Notes: generated from the sequence alone by a model not told the origin. Positions 16,493 through 25,029 are shown, numbered from the stretch's first letter. The stretch: 64,000 nucleotides of DNA from Halorussus vallis (GCF_024138165.1 NZ_CP100000.1:3596001-3660000), one strand, 5' to 3'. Numbers and translations are program-made.

Positions 16493-16844
16493 GTCGTACC
16501 GTCGAATTTACTGCCGGCTATCCTCAGAACCCCATAACTCGAAATCCCTCGCACGGTAGCCACCGGCAGACGGTCCTGCTCGCTCCCTGCGGTCGCTGTG
16601 CGGGCTGCGACTGTCGAGGTCACACTCGCTCGCGGCTCCGCCGCTTCGCTCGCGTGACTCCCGCGGCCGCATCTGCGCTCCTCGGCTTGGCGGCCTGCGG
16701 TCCTCGTCCCTCGTGCGTGTCGGTGCGGCCGAAACCGCCGGCGCACCAGCACGCGCCGTGACCTAACCTGGTATCACGCATCCTCGTTCAGCCACCGGCG
16801 CAGAAGATAACTCTGGGACAAACTTCGGACCTAGAACGTTCAAA
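16493..16844. other. Gene-free region, GC-rich left half and AT-rich right half
   Basis: The first 280 nt are GC-rich with scattered CGCTCGCGG-type words common between haloarchaeal genes, and hold no convincing gene. From about 16780 the composition turns abruptly AT-rich and stays so through the next two genes. No terminal repeats or integrase are visible at the change. Confidence 0.5.
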
Positions 16845-16982
16845 ATGTTTATCATTATCGAGATTGTAACGCTACTCGTTGTAATCATTGGACATCGGTC
16901 AGAAAATTCGAGGCTGGAACATCGGTTAGAGAGTCGCAGCAGGAATCTTCGGACGTTAACTCGAAAGTGGAAATCGATATGA
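16845..16982 (+). CDS. 45-residue single-pass membrane peptide
   Basis: ATG 16845 opens a frame of 45 codons. Residues 1-16 are almost wholly hydrophobic (MFIIIEIVTLLVVIIG), and the rest is a basic, Arg/Ser/Glu-rich helix. Its TGA (16980-16982) overlaps the ATG of the next gene (16979), a tight coupling that supports both frames. It is probably a membrane-anchored partner of the degenerate M48-like protein. Family not recognised. Confidence 0.6.
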   Translation: MFIIIEIVTLLVVIIGHRSENSRLEHRLESRSRNLRTLTRKWKSI

Positions 16983-17794
16983 ACTCGCCTTCACTGACCT
17001 GGCGCGGTAAACTCGGATACTACCTGCTGTATATCGTTGGAATGGGACTGGCGTTACTAACGCTCTCGTTTACTATCGTACTCAGTACTCTCTTCCAAAT
17101 CGGAACGGTAGTGTTGTTCTTACTGCTGTTTGGGCAAATATTGAGTTTGATACATAATCCGTATAAAGACTCCCAGGCTCCCATCGTTCACGAGTTCGAA
17201 CAACCATACCGGTCTGAATACGTGCAATTGTGTGCCGAGTTTGGTACACCGGTTGAGGGAAGTTGGGTTACCTACGACCTCTGGGACGCGTACGGCTACG
17301 CGGAAATTCGCGGGTTAATACCGAAAAATAGACATCTCTTCCTCGACGCAGACTTCTTCGATTTGTACGCCGACGAAGAACGAATCGCCGCCATCGCGTG
17401 GGAGAGTAAACTGGCAGACTCATTCTACCCTCTTTTCTCGACGACGCTCATCTTCCTCACACTCGCTACCTATATCGCAATCGTAGTCGTGAGTGAGTCA
17501 GTCGGTTGGGTGTCGTTTTCGAATTGGCCGCTCGTACCGGAACTACTGTTGGTGCCACTCCTACTGCTCGGTATTCTTTGGACGAGACGAAAGGTATACC
17601 GAGCCGACGAATTCGCGGCCAGACGAACCTCCGTCGACACGGCCATCGTTGCGTTAGCGAAACTCGAGAGGGAGAAATCTAAGACGAACGACGGACGCGC
17701 GGAGATTGCCCTCGCATCGAAAATCTGGACGCGCCCATCTCCTCGAAAACGGATTGCACACTTGCGAACGCAGAAAGCTGACGACACCCTCTGA
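16979..17794 (+). CDS. Membrane protein resembling M48/HtpX peptidase but lacking the zinc motif
   Basis: 271 residues. Topology follows HtpX: two hydrophobic segments near the N-terminus (about 18-60), a soluble stretch, then two more (about 155-205). The segment YADEERIAAIAWESKLADSF occupies the place of the HExxH helix (normally ...AHELAHI...), with both His missing. YRADEFAARRTS matches the downstream ExxxD zinc-ligand helix of M48. Likely a pseudo-protease. Codon use is far more AT-rich than the neighbours, a sign of transfer. ATG 16979 is supported by the overlap with the upstream peptide. Confidence 0.65.
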   Translation: MNSPSLTWRGKLGYYLLYIVGMGLALLTLSFTIVLSTLFQIGTVVLFLLLFGQILSLIHNPYKDSQAPIVHEFEQPYRSEYVQLCAEFGTPVEGSWVTYDLWDAYGYAEIRGLIPKNRHLFLDADFFDLYADEERIAAIAWESKLADSFYPLFSTTLIFLTLATYIAIVVVSESVGWVSFSNWPLVPELLLVPLLLLGILWTRRKVYRADEFAARRTSVDTAIVALAKLEREKSKTNDGRAEIALASKIWTRPSPRKRIAHLRTQKADDTL

Positions 17795-18030
17795 ACAGAA
17801 TCGAATACGAGAACTCGATTGTCCCCTGAAAAGTAGGCGTCTCCAGCGTAACGGTCGGCCTGTCGTTGCAGTCTGCGGTGCGGTCGAGTGAGTCGCGGCC
17901 GCATCCCTCCCTTCGTCGAATCGTTGTAATGGCGAACACGTCCGGGATACCATCTCCACGGACACGAACCCCGAAAGCCGAACGAAGCAGTCCCGAAGCG
18001 CTTAAACGGACTCCTTCCGAATCCGCGAGC

Positions 18031-18297
18031 ATGAAGCGACTCATCATCCACGGCGACCCGGGCATCCGGAAGAACGCCGTCATCGACTACGACGGCGGCG
18101 AGCGCGTCTGCTTCGCCATCAGCCGCCAGGGCGACTGGCACGGTCCGGACGAGCCCCAGCTCTGGTGCACCATCGGCACCGAGGACGAGCGCGACGACTT
18201 CGAGACGCGCAACTTCGTCCCCCACTGGCTCGAAACCGAGTCCATCGACGCCGAGGACCTCGAAGTCATCAAACGCGCCGACGAAGTCGCGGTCTAG
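18031..18297 (+). CDS. HAH_0734 family protein
   Basis: 88 residues (MKRLIIHGDPGIRKNAVIDY...), a compact acidic haloarchaeal family of unknown function. Its core has Cys50 Arg/Trp positions around ISRQGDWHG and LWCTIGTEDERDDFE. A TATA-like CTTAAACG (about 18001-18008) is 23-30 nt before the ATG, giving a leaderless transcript. Composition returns to the GC-rich norm here, after the AT-rich island. Confidence 0.8.
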   Translation: MKRLIIHGDPGIRKNAVIDYDGGERVCFAISRQGDWHGPDEPQLWCTIGTEDERDDFETRNFVPHWLETESIDAEDLEVIKRADEVAV

Positions 18298-18351
18298 GTA
18301 CCTCGTCTCGACACCGTCCTTCGTCCCGAACCTGCTCGTTCGATTAGATTT

Positions 18352-19119
18352 CTACTCCTCCAGCACTTCCGCCGAATCGTCCCGCGGCCGGTAGCCGACG
18401 GCCCGCATCGTCTCGGTCAGCGACATGTAGCGGTCGTCGTTCCGCGAGATGCCGTGCGCCACGACGGAGGAGTCGGGCAGGTCGGCCTCGACGCACCGTC
18501 GGACGACCTCGCGGCAGTCCCGCGGGCTGAGCCACATCGCGCGGGCGAACCGCGCCCTGGCTTCGTCGCCGTCCTGGGTTTCGCGCAACTCGTCCTCGTC
18601 CATCAGCCAGCCGATGCGGAGGTTCACCGCCTCGATGTCGTGGCGCTCGGCGTAGAGTTGCCCCAGCGCCTCGCCGGCGACCTTGCTCACGCCGTAGTAG
18701 GAGTCGGGCTTGGTCGGGTCGTCGGGCGACACCGTCCGGGCGTCTTCGCGCAGCGACTCGGGTTCGGCGGGGTCGGCGACGTTGTGCAACTGGACCGCGT
18801 GGTTCGAGGAGGCGAACACCACCCGGTCGAGTCCTCGCTCGCGGGCGACCTCGTAGGCGTTGTACGTCCCGCCGATGTTGGTTTCGAACACGCCCTCCCA
18901 GTCGGCGTCGGGCGAGGGGTTGCCCGCGAGGTGGACCAGCACGTCCTGGCCCTCCAGGGCGTCGGAGAAGGTTTCGCGGTCGGTCACGTCGAGCGTCGGC
19001 CCCGGGAGTTCCTCGCGCTCGCGGTGGGTGACGGGCGTGACCTCGTGGTCGCCTTCGAGGGCGGCGAGCACCTGCCTGCCGACGTTGCCCGCCGCGCCGG
19101 TGACTGCGACTCTGACCAT
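18352..19119 (-). CDS. NAD-dependent SDR epimerase/dehydrogenase (uronate-dehydrogenase/Azf-like)
   Basis: 255 residues. Rossmann motif TGAAGNVGRQV at 7-17, Ser in VVFASSNHAV, and the catalytic YxxxK as YYGVSKVAGE. The ASSNHA phrase and overall length fit the extended-SDR subgroup that includes uronate dehydrogenase and the haloarchaeal NAD-dependent glucose-6-phosphate dehydrogenase Azf. Which sugar it oxidises cannot be said. A TATA-like ATTTTTCC on the minus strand (about 19142-19149) is 23-30 nt before the start. Confidence 0.8.
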   Translation of the reverse strand: MVRVAVTGAAGNVGRQVLAALEGDHEVTPVTHREREELPGPTLDVTDRETFSDALEGQDVLVHLAGNPSPDADWEGVFETNIGGTYNAYEVARERGLDRVVFASSNHAVQLHNVADPAEPESLREDARTVSPDDPTKPDSYYGVSKVAGEALGQLYAERHDIEAVNLRIGWLMDEDELRETQDGDEARARFARAMWLSPRDCREVVRRCVEADLPDSSVVAHGISRNDDRYMSLTETMRAVGYRPRDDSAEVLEE

Positions 19120-19151
19120 GCCGGCGGTAAGGCGAGGAGGCGGAAAAATGT

Positions 19152-19191
19152 GCTCGCCGGCGGCGCGACGCGCGTCGCGCCGCCGGTGAGC
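19152..19191. terminator. 19-bp near-perfect hairpin after the MFS gene
   Basis: Arms 19152-19170 / 19173-19191 pair with one mismatch and a 2-nt centre. It lies downstream of the leftward MFS stop and upstream of the SDR promoter. Confidence 0.6.
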
Positions 19192-19255
19192 GGTTCGGTC
19201 CTCGGGCGTCGGTCGGCGCGACTTCCGGTCGCCGACCCGCGACTCGCGACGGTTC

Positions 19256-20551
19256 TCAGTCGTCGGCCGCCGCGACCGAGTGCTCGGGCGCGGGTTCCAG
19301 CGTGAACAGCCACGCGAACGTCGCCGCCGAGACGACGATGAACGCCGCGGCGGTCCAGAACGCGACGAACACGTTGGTCGCGTCCCAGATGGCCCCGACC
19401 AGCACGGGACCGCCGACCTGCCCGACCTTCCAGGAGATGGAGCGCAGCGAGAGACTGCTCGCCACCGCGTCGAAGTGCTCGCCCTCCTCGACGAACAGCC
19501 CCATGCTCGCCGGCAGTCGGAGGCTGTCGCCGATGCCCAGCACCGCGTAGGCCGCGAAGAGGACGAAGAACGCGCCCGGCAGGACCAGTTCGCGGCCAAG
19601 CGCCGCGAGGGTCATCCCCGGCACGTACTCGTGGGCGTACTCGGCCAGCGGAACCAGCGCGACCCCGACCGCGTAGACCAGCGCGCCCGCCAGGATGAAC
19701 CGGTACTGCTCGCCGAACCGGTCGGTGAGGTCGCCGACCCACCCCTGAGTGAGCGCCTTGGTGAGCTTTCCGCCGGCCATGATGCCGCCGATGACGAAGG
19801 CGTTGATGCCGAACTCGGTCTTGGCGTAGATGGGCAGGAAGATGATGATGGCCATCTTCCCGACGCTGAACGCCCCGCGGAAGAAGACGAGGGCCTTGAT
19901 GGCCCGTCGCTCCAGGAGGTCCCGGAGCGTCTCGTAGCCCGTGGCCTCCTCGGGGTCGGCCCGGCCGCCGGGGTTGTCCCGGAGGAACGCGAACACTGAG
20001 AGGAACGCCCCGATGGTGATGACCGACAGCACCGCGTAGGTCGCCTCGAAGCCGTAGACGAACAGCAGCAGGCCGCCGAAGACGTCGCCGAAGAGACTCG
20101 ACAGCGCGCCGACCTGGTTGTAGGTACCGATCCAGAGGCCGCGGGACTCGTCGGGGCTGATCTCGCCGACGACGGTCGTGCCGGTTATCCAGAGGATGCT
20201 CGCGCTGAACCCCTGCAACACCCGGATGAGGACGACGTGCTCGACGCTCTCGGCGAACGCGAACGCGACGAACACGACGACGTTGAGCGCCAGACCGACC
20301 AGCAGGAACTTCTTCGAGTCCCGCAGGTCGACGTACCGACCCAGCGGCAGGACGATGAGCAACTGGACCGCGGCGAACGCCGTGCCGAACAGTCCCTCGA
20401 CGGTGCCGGAGGTGTGGAAGATGTCGGCGTACAGCGCCAGCGCGATGAGGATGGTCGAGTAGGCCTGACTCCGGGCGAACGCGGTGCTCGCCAGGGCGAC
20501 GAACTCGCGGTTCCCGAACAGGCGAAGCGACCCGCTACTCGACTCGGCCAC
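19256..20551 (-). CDS. MFS transporter
   Basis: 431 residues with twelve hydrophobic segments. The MFS loop 2-3 motif A is visible as LPLGRYVDLRDSKKFL, and the mirrored motif in the second half as GWVGDLTDRFGEQYRF. This is a proton- or sodium-coupled exporter type with unknown substrate. No linked enzyme gene points to a substrate. The long cytoplasmic loop between helices 6 and 7 is acidic (PGGRADPEEATGYETL). Confidence 0.88.
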   Translation of the reverse strand: MAESSSGSLRLFGNREFVALASTAFARSQAYSTILIALALYADIFHTSGTVEGLFGTAFAAVQLLIVLPLGRYVDLRDSKKFLLVGLALNVVVFVAFAFAESVEHVVLIRVLQGFSASILWITGTTVVGEISPDESRGLWIGTYNQVGALSSLFGDVFGGLLLFVYGFEATYAVLSVITIGAFLSVFAFLRDNPGGRADPEEATGYETLRDLLERRAIKALVFFRGAFSVGKMAIIIFLPIYAKTEFGINAFVIGGIMAGGKLTKALTQGWVGDLTDRFGEQYRFILAGALVYAVGVALVPLAEYAHEYVPGMTLAALGRELVLPGAFFVLFAAYAVLGIGDSLRLPASMGLFVEEGEHFDAVASSLSLRSISWKVGQVGGPVLVGAIWDATNVFVAFWTAAAFIVVSAATFAWLFTLEPAPEHSVAAADD

Positions 20552-20637
20552 TGTTACGATTCGAAGTAGGGGGACTCCCGTTTAAAAATCCACTCTTCGC
20601 GGAGAGTCCGGCCTCGGCGGAGCGCCCTCCGGCGATT

Positions 20638-20673
20638 GCCGTCGGTTCGACCGCGGGCGGTCGAACCGACGGC
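20638..20673. terminator. 16-bp perfect hairpin upstream of the MFS gene
   Basis: Arms 20638-20653 / 20658-20673 with a 4-nt loop, between the leftward membrane hydrolase-family gene (stop 20706) and the MFS start. It is probably the terminator of the former. Confidence 0.6.
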
Positions 20674-20705
20674 GACGCCTCCTTCTTCGGCGGCGACTCT
20701 GCCGC

Positions 20706-21257
20706 TCACCCGCTCGACTCCACCATCGGCACGTCGACCGTCGAGTACGCGAACGCGACGACCAGCAGTTGGACGCCGACCCCGGCGGCCAGCAGTCCCC
20801 AGTTCCACGCCGGGTCGCCGGGGTGCATCAGACCGAACGCGACGGTGTCCTGCGAGAGCGGCCAGAGCGGTTCGACCGGTTCACCCCCGATGGGAATCGG
20901 AAGCACGTCGGCGAACAGGTGGCTGCCGAGCCCCGCGAGCGCGCCGCCGGCCCCGAGCGCGAACGCCGTCCGAGGACTGAACGCGGGAACAGCCGAAATT
21001 CGGCGGGCGAGTTGCGAGGTCGCGGCCGCCACCGCCGCGAACGCCGCGCCGACCGTCGCAGCCGCGACCAGCGCGAAGAACACGGTGTGGGTCCCGCCGT
21101 GGTGGTGGACCAGCGGGAGCGGCGTGTCCACGTCCGGCAGGAGCGCGGTCGCGAGCGCGAGTACCACGACCGCGGCGTACCGGCGCGGGGCGGCGAGCAG
21201 CACCGCCGCCGGCGTCGCGAACAGCAGGGCCATCCCGAGGTGGCCCAGCGGAAACAT
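20706..21257 (-). CDS. YdjM-like membrane-bound metal-dependent hydrolase family protein
   Basis: 183 residues, mostly hydrophobic (four to five helices). It carries the family's conserved polar residues: the opening MFPLGHLGMA, then LLPDVDTPLPLVHHHGGTHT and a later GSHLFADVL with GLMHPGDP. These His/Asp positions are the expected metal ligands of the YdjM/PF04307 family. Biochemical role unknown; often membrane-lipid or stress related. Confidence 0.75.
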   Translation of the reverse strand: MFPLGHLGMALLFATPAAVLLAAPRRYAAVVVLALATALLPDVDTPLPLVHHHGGTHTVFFALVAAATVGAAFAAVAAATSQLARRISAVPAFSPRTAFALGAGGALAGLGSHLFADVLPIPIGGEPVEPLWPLSQDTVAFGLMHPGDPAWNWGLLAAGVGVQLLVVAFAYSTVDVPMVESSG

Positions 21258-21353
21258 GGCTATCGGTTACGCGCCGGGCGTATTGAAGCCGACGGCCGGG
21301 AGCCGCGGCTACGGCGTTCGTATCGGCGAAAAGTGCGGTGGGTGGGTCGGCGC

Positions 21354-21767
21354 TCAGTCGTCTTCGAGCGCGTCGGCGATGCGCTGAAGCTGACGGGTGG
21401 CGTCGCGGACCTCGTCGCGGAGCTGCCGGACCTCGCGGACGATCTCCTCGTTGCCGCCCTCGCTCTCGCCGGGTCGACCGCCCGGACCCGCGCCGGGACC
21501 GCCGCCCATGCCGCCGCCGGGGCCGCCGCCCATCATGCCGCTCATCATCTGTGCGAAGGGGTTGCCGCCACCGCCACCCATGCCGCCGCCGGGGCCGCCG
21601 CCCATCATCTCTTCCATGCGCTCGCGGCGCTCCTCGTCGCTCTCGCCCTCGCCCTCCTCGGCGCGCTTCTCTCGGATCTCCTCGACGCGCTCTCGGAACG
21701 ACTTCTCTTCGTCGTCGGACTCGGATTCGGCGTCTGCGTCGGTGTCTCGGGACTCGTCGTCTGCCAT
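21354..21767 (-). CDS. Acidic coiled-coil protein with a Gly/Met-rich centre
   Basis: 137 residues in three parts: an acidic N-terminus (1-55) with a charged helix (SFRERVEEIREKRAEEGEGE), a Gly/Met-rich centre (about 50-100) with two near-identical MMGGGPGGGMGG blocks around NPFAQMMSG, and a C-terminal heptad helix (EEIVREVRQLRDEVRDATRQ) likely to oligomerise. The Met/Gly block resembles the client-binding tails of SGTA/Sgt2-type chaperones, but that is analogy only. Family not recognised. Confidence 0.7.
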   Translation of the reverse strand: MADDESRDTDADAESESDDEEKSFRERVEEIREKRAEEGEGESDEERRERMEEMMGGGPGGGMGGGGGNPFAQMMSGMMGGGPGGGMGGGPGAGPGGRPGESEGGNEEIVREVRQLRDEVRDATRQLQRIADALEDD

Positions 21768-21947
21768 ACCGGGTCGTTCGCGGGCCGGGTGGAAAAGCGT
21801 GGTGTCTCGTCGGCGGTGGCCGGCCGTTAGGGTAAGTCACGCCGGCCGTGGAGAAATCCTTGAGGTCGGCGATGTGCGAGATTCTTCGAACGACAGCATA
21901 CGCGCGTCTGACGCAACGTTTACTTGATAGAGTGCAAAACCACCCCC

Positions 21948-22859
21948 ATGACAAGCCTCGCGGAGGCCTACGAGGAGAACGTCGGCGAGGTCGCCAACCC
22001 CCGCCGACTCTACCTCGGGGTCGGTCTGTTCGCCGTCGGGGCACTTCTCGTCGTCCTCGCCATCGTGATGGCCACGACGGGCATCCACGCCGCGTTCGGA
22101 CTCGAGTACTGGCAGGGCCGGGAGATCGCCGGCATCCTAGCGGGACTCGGCGTCCCGGCGGTGTTCGTCGGCATCTTCAGCGTCCTGCCCGCGAGCGAGC
22201 GCGTCCGGGCCGCTGCGACCATCGGCGCGGGCATCGCGATGCTCGGGGTCGCGCTGTTCGCCTACGCCTACCCCTACTGGTGGGCGGGCGTCGGCGAGGG
22301 TCCCGACTACACCTTCCAGGTCGTCGCCGTCTACTTCGTCGGGGTCATCGTCACGTTCTGGTGTCTGTTCGTCGCCGTGGCGAACTTCAAGACGCGCAAC
22401 GACCCCGGCGGCACCGTCACCCTCGAAATCACCCGCGAGGGCGAGGTCCACACCGTCGAGGTTTCGAAGGGCGACCTGGAGGACTTCGAGGACCTCGACC
22501 GACTCACCGGGATGCACACCGAACTGGGCGATTCGGGGAGCGAACCCACGGGACTCGGCGGCGTCGGCTTCTTCGGGGAGGTCCCGGACGGCGAGACGCC
22601 GACCCAGACCGCGGGTCGGGGACCCGGCCCCGGCCACGCGACCAGCGACGGAGGCACCACGACGAACGACATCCGGTCGCCGCTCGACGACCCCGACGCC
22701 GACCCACTGCCCCGCCAGGGCACCACCGACGCCTACTGCGGCAACTGCCGGCACTTCCGGTACGTCCGGACCAGCGACGGGATGCAACCCCACTGCGGCT
22801 ACTACAGTCGCACGATGCAGGACATGGACGCCTGCGACGAGTGGGAACCGAACAGCTAG
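21948..22859 (+). CDS. DUF7139-type membrane protein with C-terminal zinc site
   Basis: 303 residues. Four hydrophobic helices (about 22-45, 57-78, 85-105, 125-145) are followed by a long polar cytoplasmic region and a C-terminal cysteine cluster (DAYCGNCRHFRY, then HCGYYSR and DACDEWE) likely to bind zinc. A TATA-like GTTTACTTG (about 21919-21927) is 21-29 nt before ATG 21948, marking a leaderless transcript. Function unknown; the family is restricted to haloarchaea as far as I recall. Confidence 0.75.
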   Translation: MTSLAEAYEENVGEVANPRRLYLGVGLFAVGALLVVLAIVMATTGIHAAFGLEYWQGREIAGILAGLGVPAVFVGIFSVLPASERVRAAATIGAGIAMLGVALFAYAYPYWWAGVGEGPDYTFQVVAVYFVGVIVTFWCLFVAVANFKTRNDPGGTVTLEITREGEVHTVEVSKGDLEDFEDLDRLTGMHTELGDSGSEPTGLGGVGFFGEVPDGETPTQTAGRGPGPGHATSDGGTTTNDIRSPLDDPDADPLPRQGTTDAYCGNCRHFRYVRTSDGMQPHCGYYSRTMQDMDACDEWEPNS

Positions 22860-22941
22860 AACGCGAGGTACCTCTCGGGGTCCGGCCAACTGTTTTCGGC
22901 TTCGTTCGCTTTTTCGATAGCAGTCCTGTACCCCGTCATAG

Positions 22942-22995
22942 ATGGTGACCCTCTCAAAGGAAGACTACGAGCGACTGTACCGACGAACGCGTTGA
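22942..22995 (+). pseudogene. Possible antitoxin N-terminus remnant
   Basis: A 17-codon frame reading MVTLSKEDYERLYRRTR, then TGA. The pattern (strand, then S-x-E-x-Y-E-R-L helix) is how small VapB/Phd-type antitoxins of archaea begin. No continuation or toxin partner follows, so this may be a broken gene or chance. The rest of 22860-23029 shows nothing else supportable. Confidence 0.2.
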
Positions 22996-23029
22996 CTGCA
23001 CGGCGGAAATTCTGCTAATCGTTCGCTAC

Positions 23030-23587
23030 TCAGGAATCGCAGTCGTACGAACGTCTCTCTTTCTCGACGGTGACCGTCCGAGTTGCGTTAGCGACGACAG
23101 TGCTCGATTCACGCAGGCGAACGCGAATCTCGGCCGGTTTGCCGACCGAAAGCGCTTCGTCATCGCGGACGACCCAGAAGACGTTCACTCGCTCCCGGCC
23201 CGTTCGCTGAACGGGTTCGGTCGTGGTCTTCGTGGTGTTGTCGATGCTCACTTCAACATCGTACTTAGGGCCATCTCCGTCTTCTAACGGTGTCTCGACG
23301 ACGATGTCGGCACGGACAGTGACGTGGTCACCGGGCGTTCCGCTCGCAATACACTTTGCGACGGTGCCGTTCCCCACATCCGGTATCCTGATTTCGTCGT
23401 TGAGGTGGACGGACACGTTGGAGACTTCGACGGAGGGCTCGTCAGGGCTGATCTGGTTGGTGATCGGTGCGAACAGTATCAGGGTACCGACGCTGAACGC
23501 CGTCACGAAGAGAAAAGCGACGATGGAGGCAGGGCGGGGCGGCCAGTTGAGCAGCCACGGCAATATATTCACAACTTCATCCCCCAA
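23030..23587 (-). CDS. Membrane-anchored extracellular beta-rich protein
   Basis: 185 residues. One transmembrane helix (about 19-40, ASIVAFLFVTAFSVGTLILF) is followed by an outside domain of mixed strands with many Thr/Val and several N-x-S/T sites (NVSVH, NTT, NATRT). The fold looks like an immunoglobulin-type domain. Composition is less GC-rich than in conserved genes nearby. Family not recognised. An AT-rich gene-free stretch of about 180 nt separates it from the VOC gene. Confidence 0.6.
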   Translation of the reverse strand: MGDEVVNILPWLLNWPPRPASIVAFLFVTAFSVGTLILFAPITNQISPDEPSVEVSNVSVHLNDEIRIPDVGNGTVAKCIASGTPGDHVTVRADIVVETPLEDGDGPKYDVEVSIDNTTKTTTEPVQRTGRERVNVFWVVRDDEALSVGKPAEIRVRLRESSTVVANATRTVTVEKERRSYDCDS

Positions 23588-23770
23588 TCACAACTGAATA
23601 AACCCTCCGTATCTTGTACGAACGTCTCGATTCGCTCAGTCACTGTCAGAAACGGAGTACTGAATAGCGAGTGCGCATCGGCCACACCGGTTCTCCGATA
23701 GCACGTATAGAAACGGGATTGTAGACCGGTCCAGAGGATACGTTACCTCTGCGCCCAGTAGTGGGTGGAA

Positions 23771-24169
23771 TCAGCGGTGTTCTATAAGTTCGATGCGGAC
23801 ACCGGACGGGTCGGTGAAGAACGCGATGTTCAGGTCACCGAAGACGGATGGTTCCATGATAAATTCGACTCCGGCCGCTGTGAGTTCTCGATACGCACTC
23901 TCGATATCGTCGACCACGAATCCGAAGTGAAGGAATCCAAGCGGAACTTCGTCGACCAGTCCAGCGGCCTCGTAGGGGGCTCGGTCAAAGAAGTACACCC
24001 GCTTGTCAGCGACCGCCAGAGCTGCGTGGTTGACGGCAGTCGCTCCTTCCCCGGTTTCTGCGTCTCCTCGCTCTATCAATTCTGCATCGAACTGCTCGCG
24101 GTAAAATTCGACGCACTCGTCGATGTCACGGACCTTCAGTGCGACGTGGAAGAACGATTCGGGCTTCAT
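23771..24169 (-). CDS. VOC (glyoxalase/dioxygenase superfamily) protein
   Basis: 132 residues from ATG 24167-24169 (MKPESFFHVALKV...). Two beta-alpha-beta-beta-beta units form the VOC fold; His8, His107-type positions (FLHFGFVVDD) and Glu in RIELIEHR are the usual metal ligands. It could be a glyoxalase-like lyase or a dioxygenase; no neighbour decides this. A TATA-like TATTTAC on the minus strand (about 24188-24194) lies 20-26 nt upstream. The longer upstream frame is unlike a haloarchaeal protein. Confidence 0.8.
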   Translation of the reverse strand: MKPESFFHVALKVRDIDECVEFYREQFDAELIERGDAETGEGATAVNHAALAVADKRVYFFDRAPYEAAGLVDEVPLGFLHFGFVVDDIESAYRELTAAGVEFIMEPSVFGDLNIAFFTDPSGVRIELIEHR

Positions 24170-24470
24170 ACCGCGATTAATGTTGTACAGTAGTAAATAG
24201 TCTCTCCGACGATAGATGGAAACCGTAGGAGCGTCACCGGACCTGCATGCTAGCCATACCTGTCGTGCTTGGCACACCCGCTGTATTCAGCACGCCGTTT
24301 GTGTCAGTTTTGAGGTTCCTAACAAAGCTGGGTCGCTGAGCGACCGCGAGCGGGGGCTTTCGGGGCGGTTTCCTTCGCCGCAGTCGTCGTTGTCTTAGTA
24401 GGTGGACAGCGGAGGCTCTTCGCGAATCTCTCGACGGAATCGGACGGTCCGAAACCTCCGATTACTCCTC
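24170..24470. other. Gene-free region
   Basis: About 300 nt with mixed composition between the VOC promoter and the Mut7-C stop. It contains GCTTGGCACACC and TGTATTCAGCACGCC words that partly mirror each other and a GC-rich stretch with no open frame of haloarchaeal character. No RNA gene recognised. Confidence 0.4.
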
Positions 24471-25028
24471 TCACTCGGAGGAGAGTCCGTTCAGCGTCTC
24501 CGCCACCCGGTCCCAGTGACTGCCCTTCCAGAAGTGCTTCCCGCACGCCGGACACCGCCAGACCCGGCGCTCGTCGAGGTCGGGCGCGTACTCGGGCGTC
24601 GTCTCGCCGTCCCCGACCTCGACCAGTTCCGAGTTACACGCAGAACACCGCGTGGGCTCCGATAGCCCCAGTTCGAACCCCGGACTCCGAAGTTCGGCGA
24701 GCTGGTCCGTCACGTCCCGCGATTCGAGCAACACTCCCGCGTCGCCCGCACGCCGCGCCAGCGCCGCGTCCCGCGTCACCAGCAGACGACCCTCCTCGCG
24801 AGCCAGTTCGAGCAGGCGGTCGTCGGCCTCCTCGTCCCGGTCCAGCGCGTAGGCCGCGTCGTAGCCGCACATCCGGAGGTAGGTCGCGAGTTTGCCCAGC
24901 ATCACGTCGAGCAGGACCGGAGTGTCCGCGGGCGACCGCACCGTGGCGCGGTCGCCCGCGTCCGGTGGGCGTTCTTGGCCGTCCAGCGACCGTTCACGGC
25001 CGTCCGGCGAGCGTTCACGGTTCCCCAT
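24471..25028 (-). CDS. Mut7-C RNase-domain protein
   Basis: 185 residues. The PIN-like Mut7-C core starts with VLLDVMLGKLATYLRMCGYD and has acidic Asp in ALDRDEEADDRLLELA and LLVTRDAALARRA. The C-terminal zinc ribbon uses four cysteines (RCSACNSEL and WRCPACGKHFW). Proteins of this family are predicted RNases. The N-terminal 30 residues contain three RERSPDG/ERSLDG/ERPPDA-like repeats encoded by imperfect 24-nt repeats, so the true start may be further in. It lies 1 nt from PolX. Confidence 0.85.
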   Translation of the reverse strand: MGNRERSPDGRERSLDGQERPPDAGDRATVRSPADTPVLLDVMLGKLATYLRMCGYDAAYALDRDEEADDRLLELAREEGRLLVTRDAALARRAGDAGVLLESRDVTDQLAELRSPGFELGLSEPTRCSACNSELVEVGDGETTPEYAPDLDERRVWRCPACGKHFWKGSHWDRVAETLNGLSSE

Positions 25029-25029
25029 C

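Noticed and set aside
16459-16752. Leftward open frame after the Tat-exported hydrolase
   Set aside because: It is basic and low-complexity, overlaps the hydrolase end, and lies in typical GC-rich intergenic sequence.
21480-21610. Repeated GCCGCCGGGGCC words that look like CRISPR-type repeats
   Set aside because: They encode the Gly/Met blocks of a protein in frame and have no uniform spacers.
23640-23720. Possible insertion-sequence remnant in the gap before the VOC gene
   Set aside because: AT-rich words look familiar from haloarchaeal intergenic DNA, but no transposase frame or terminal repeats could be identified.
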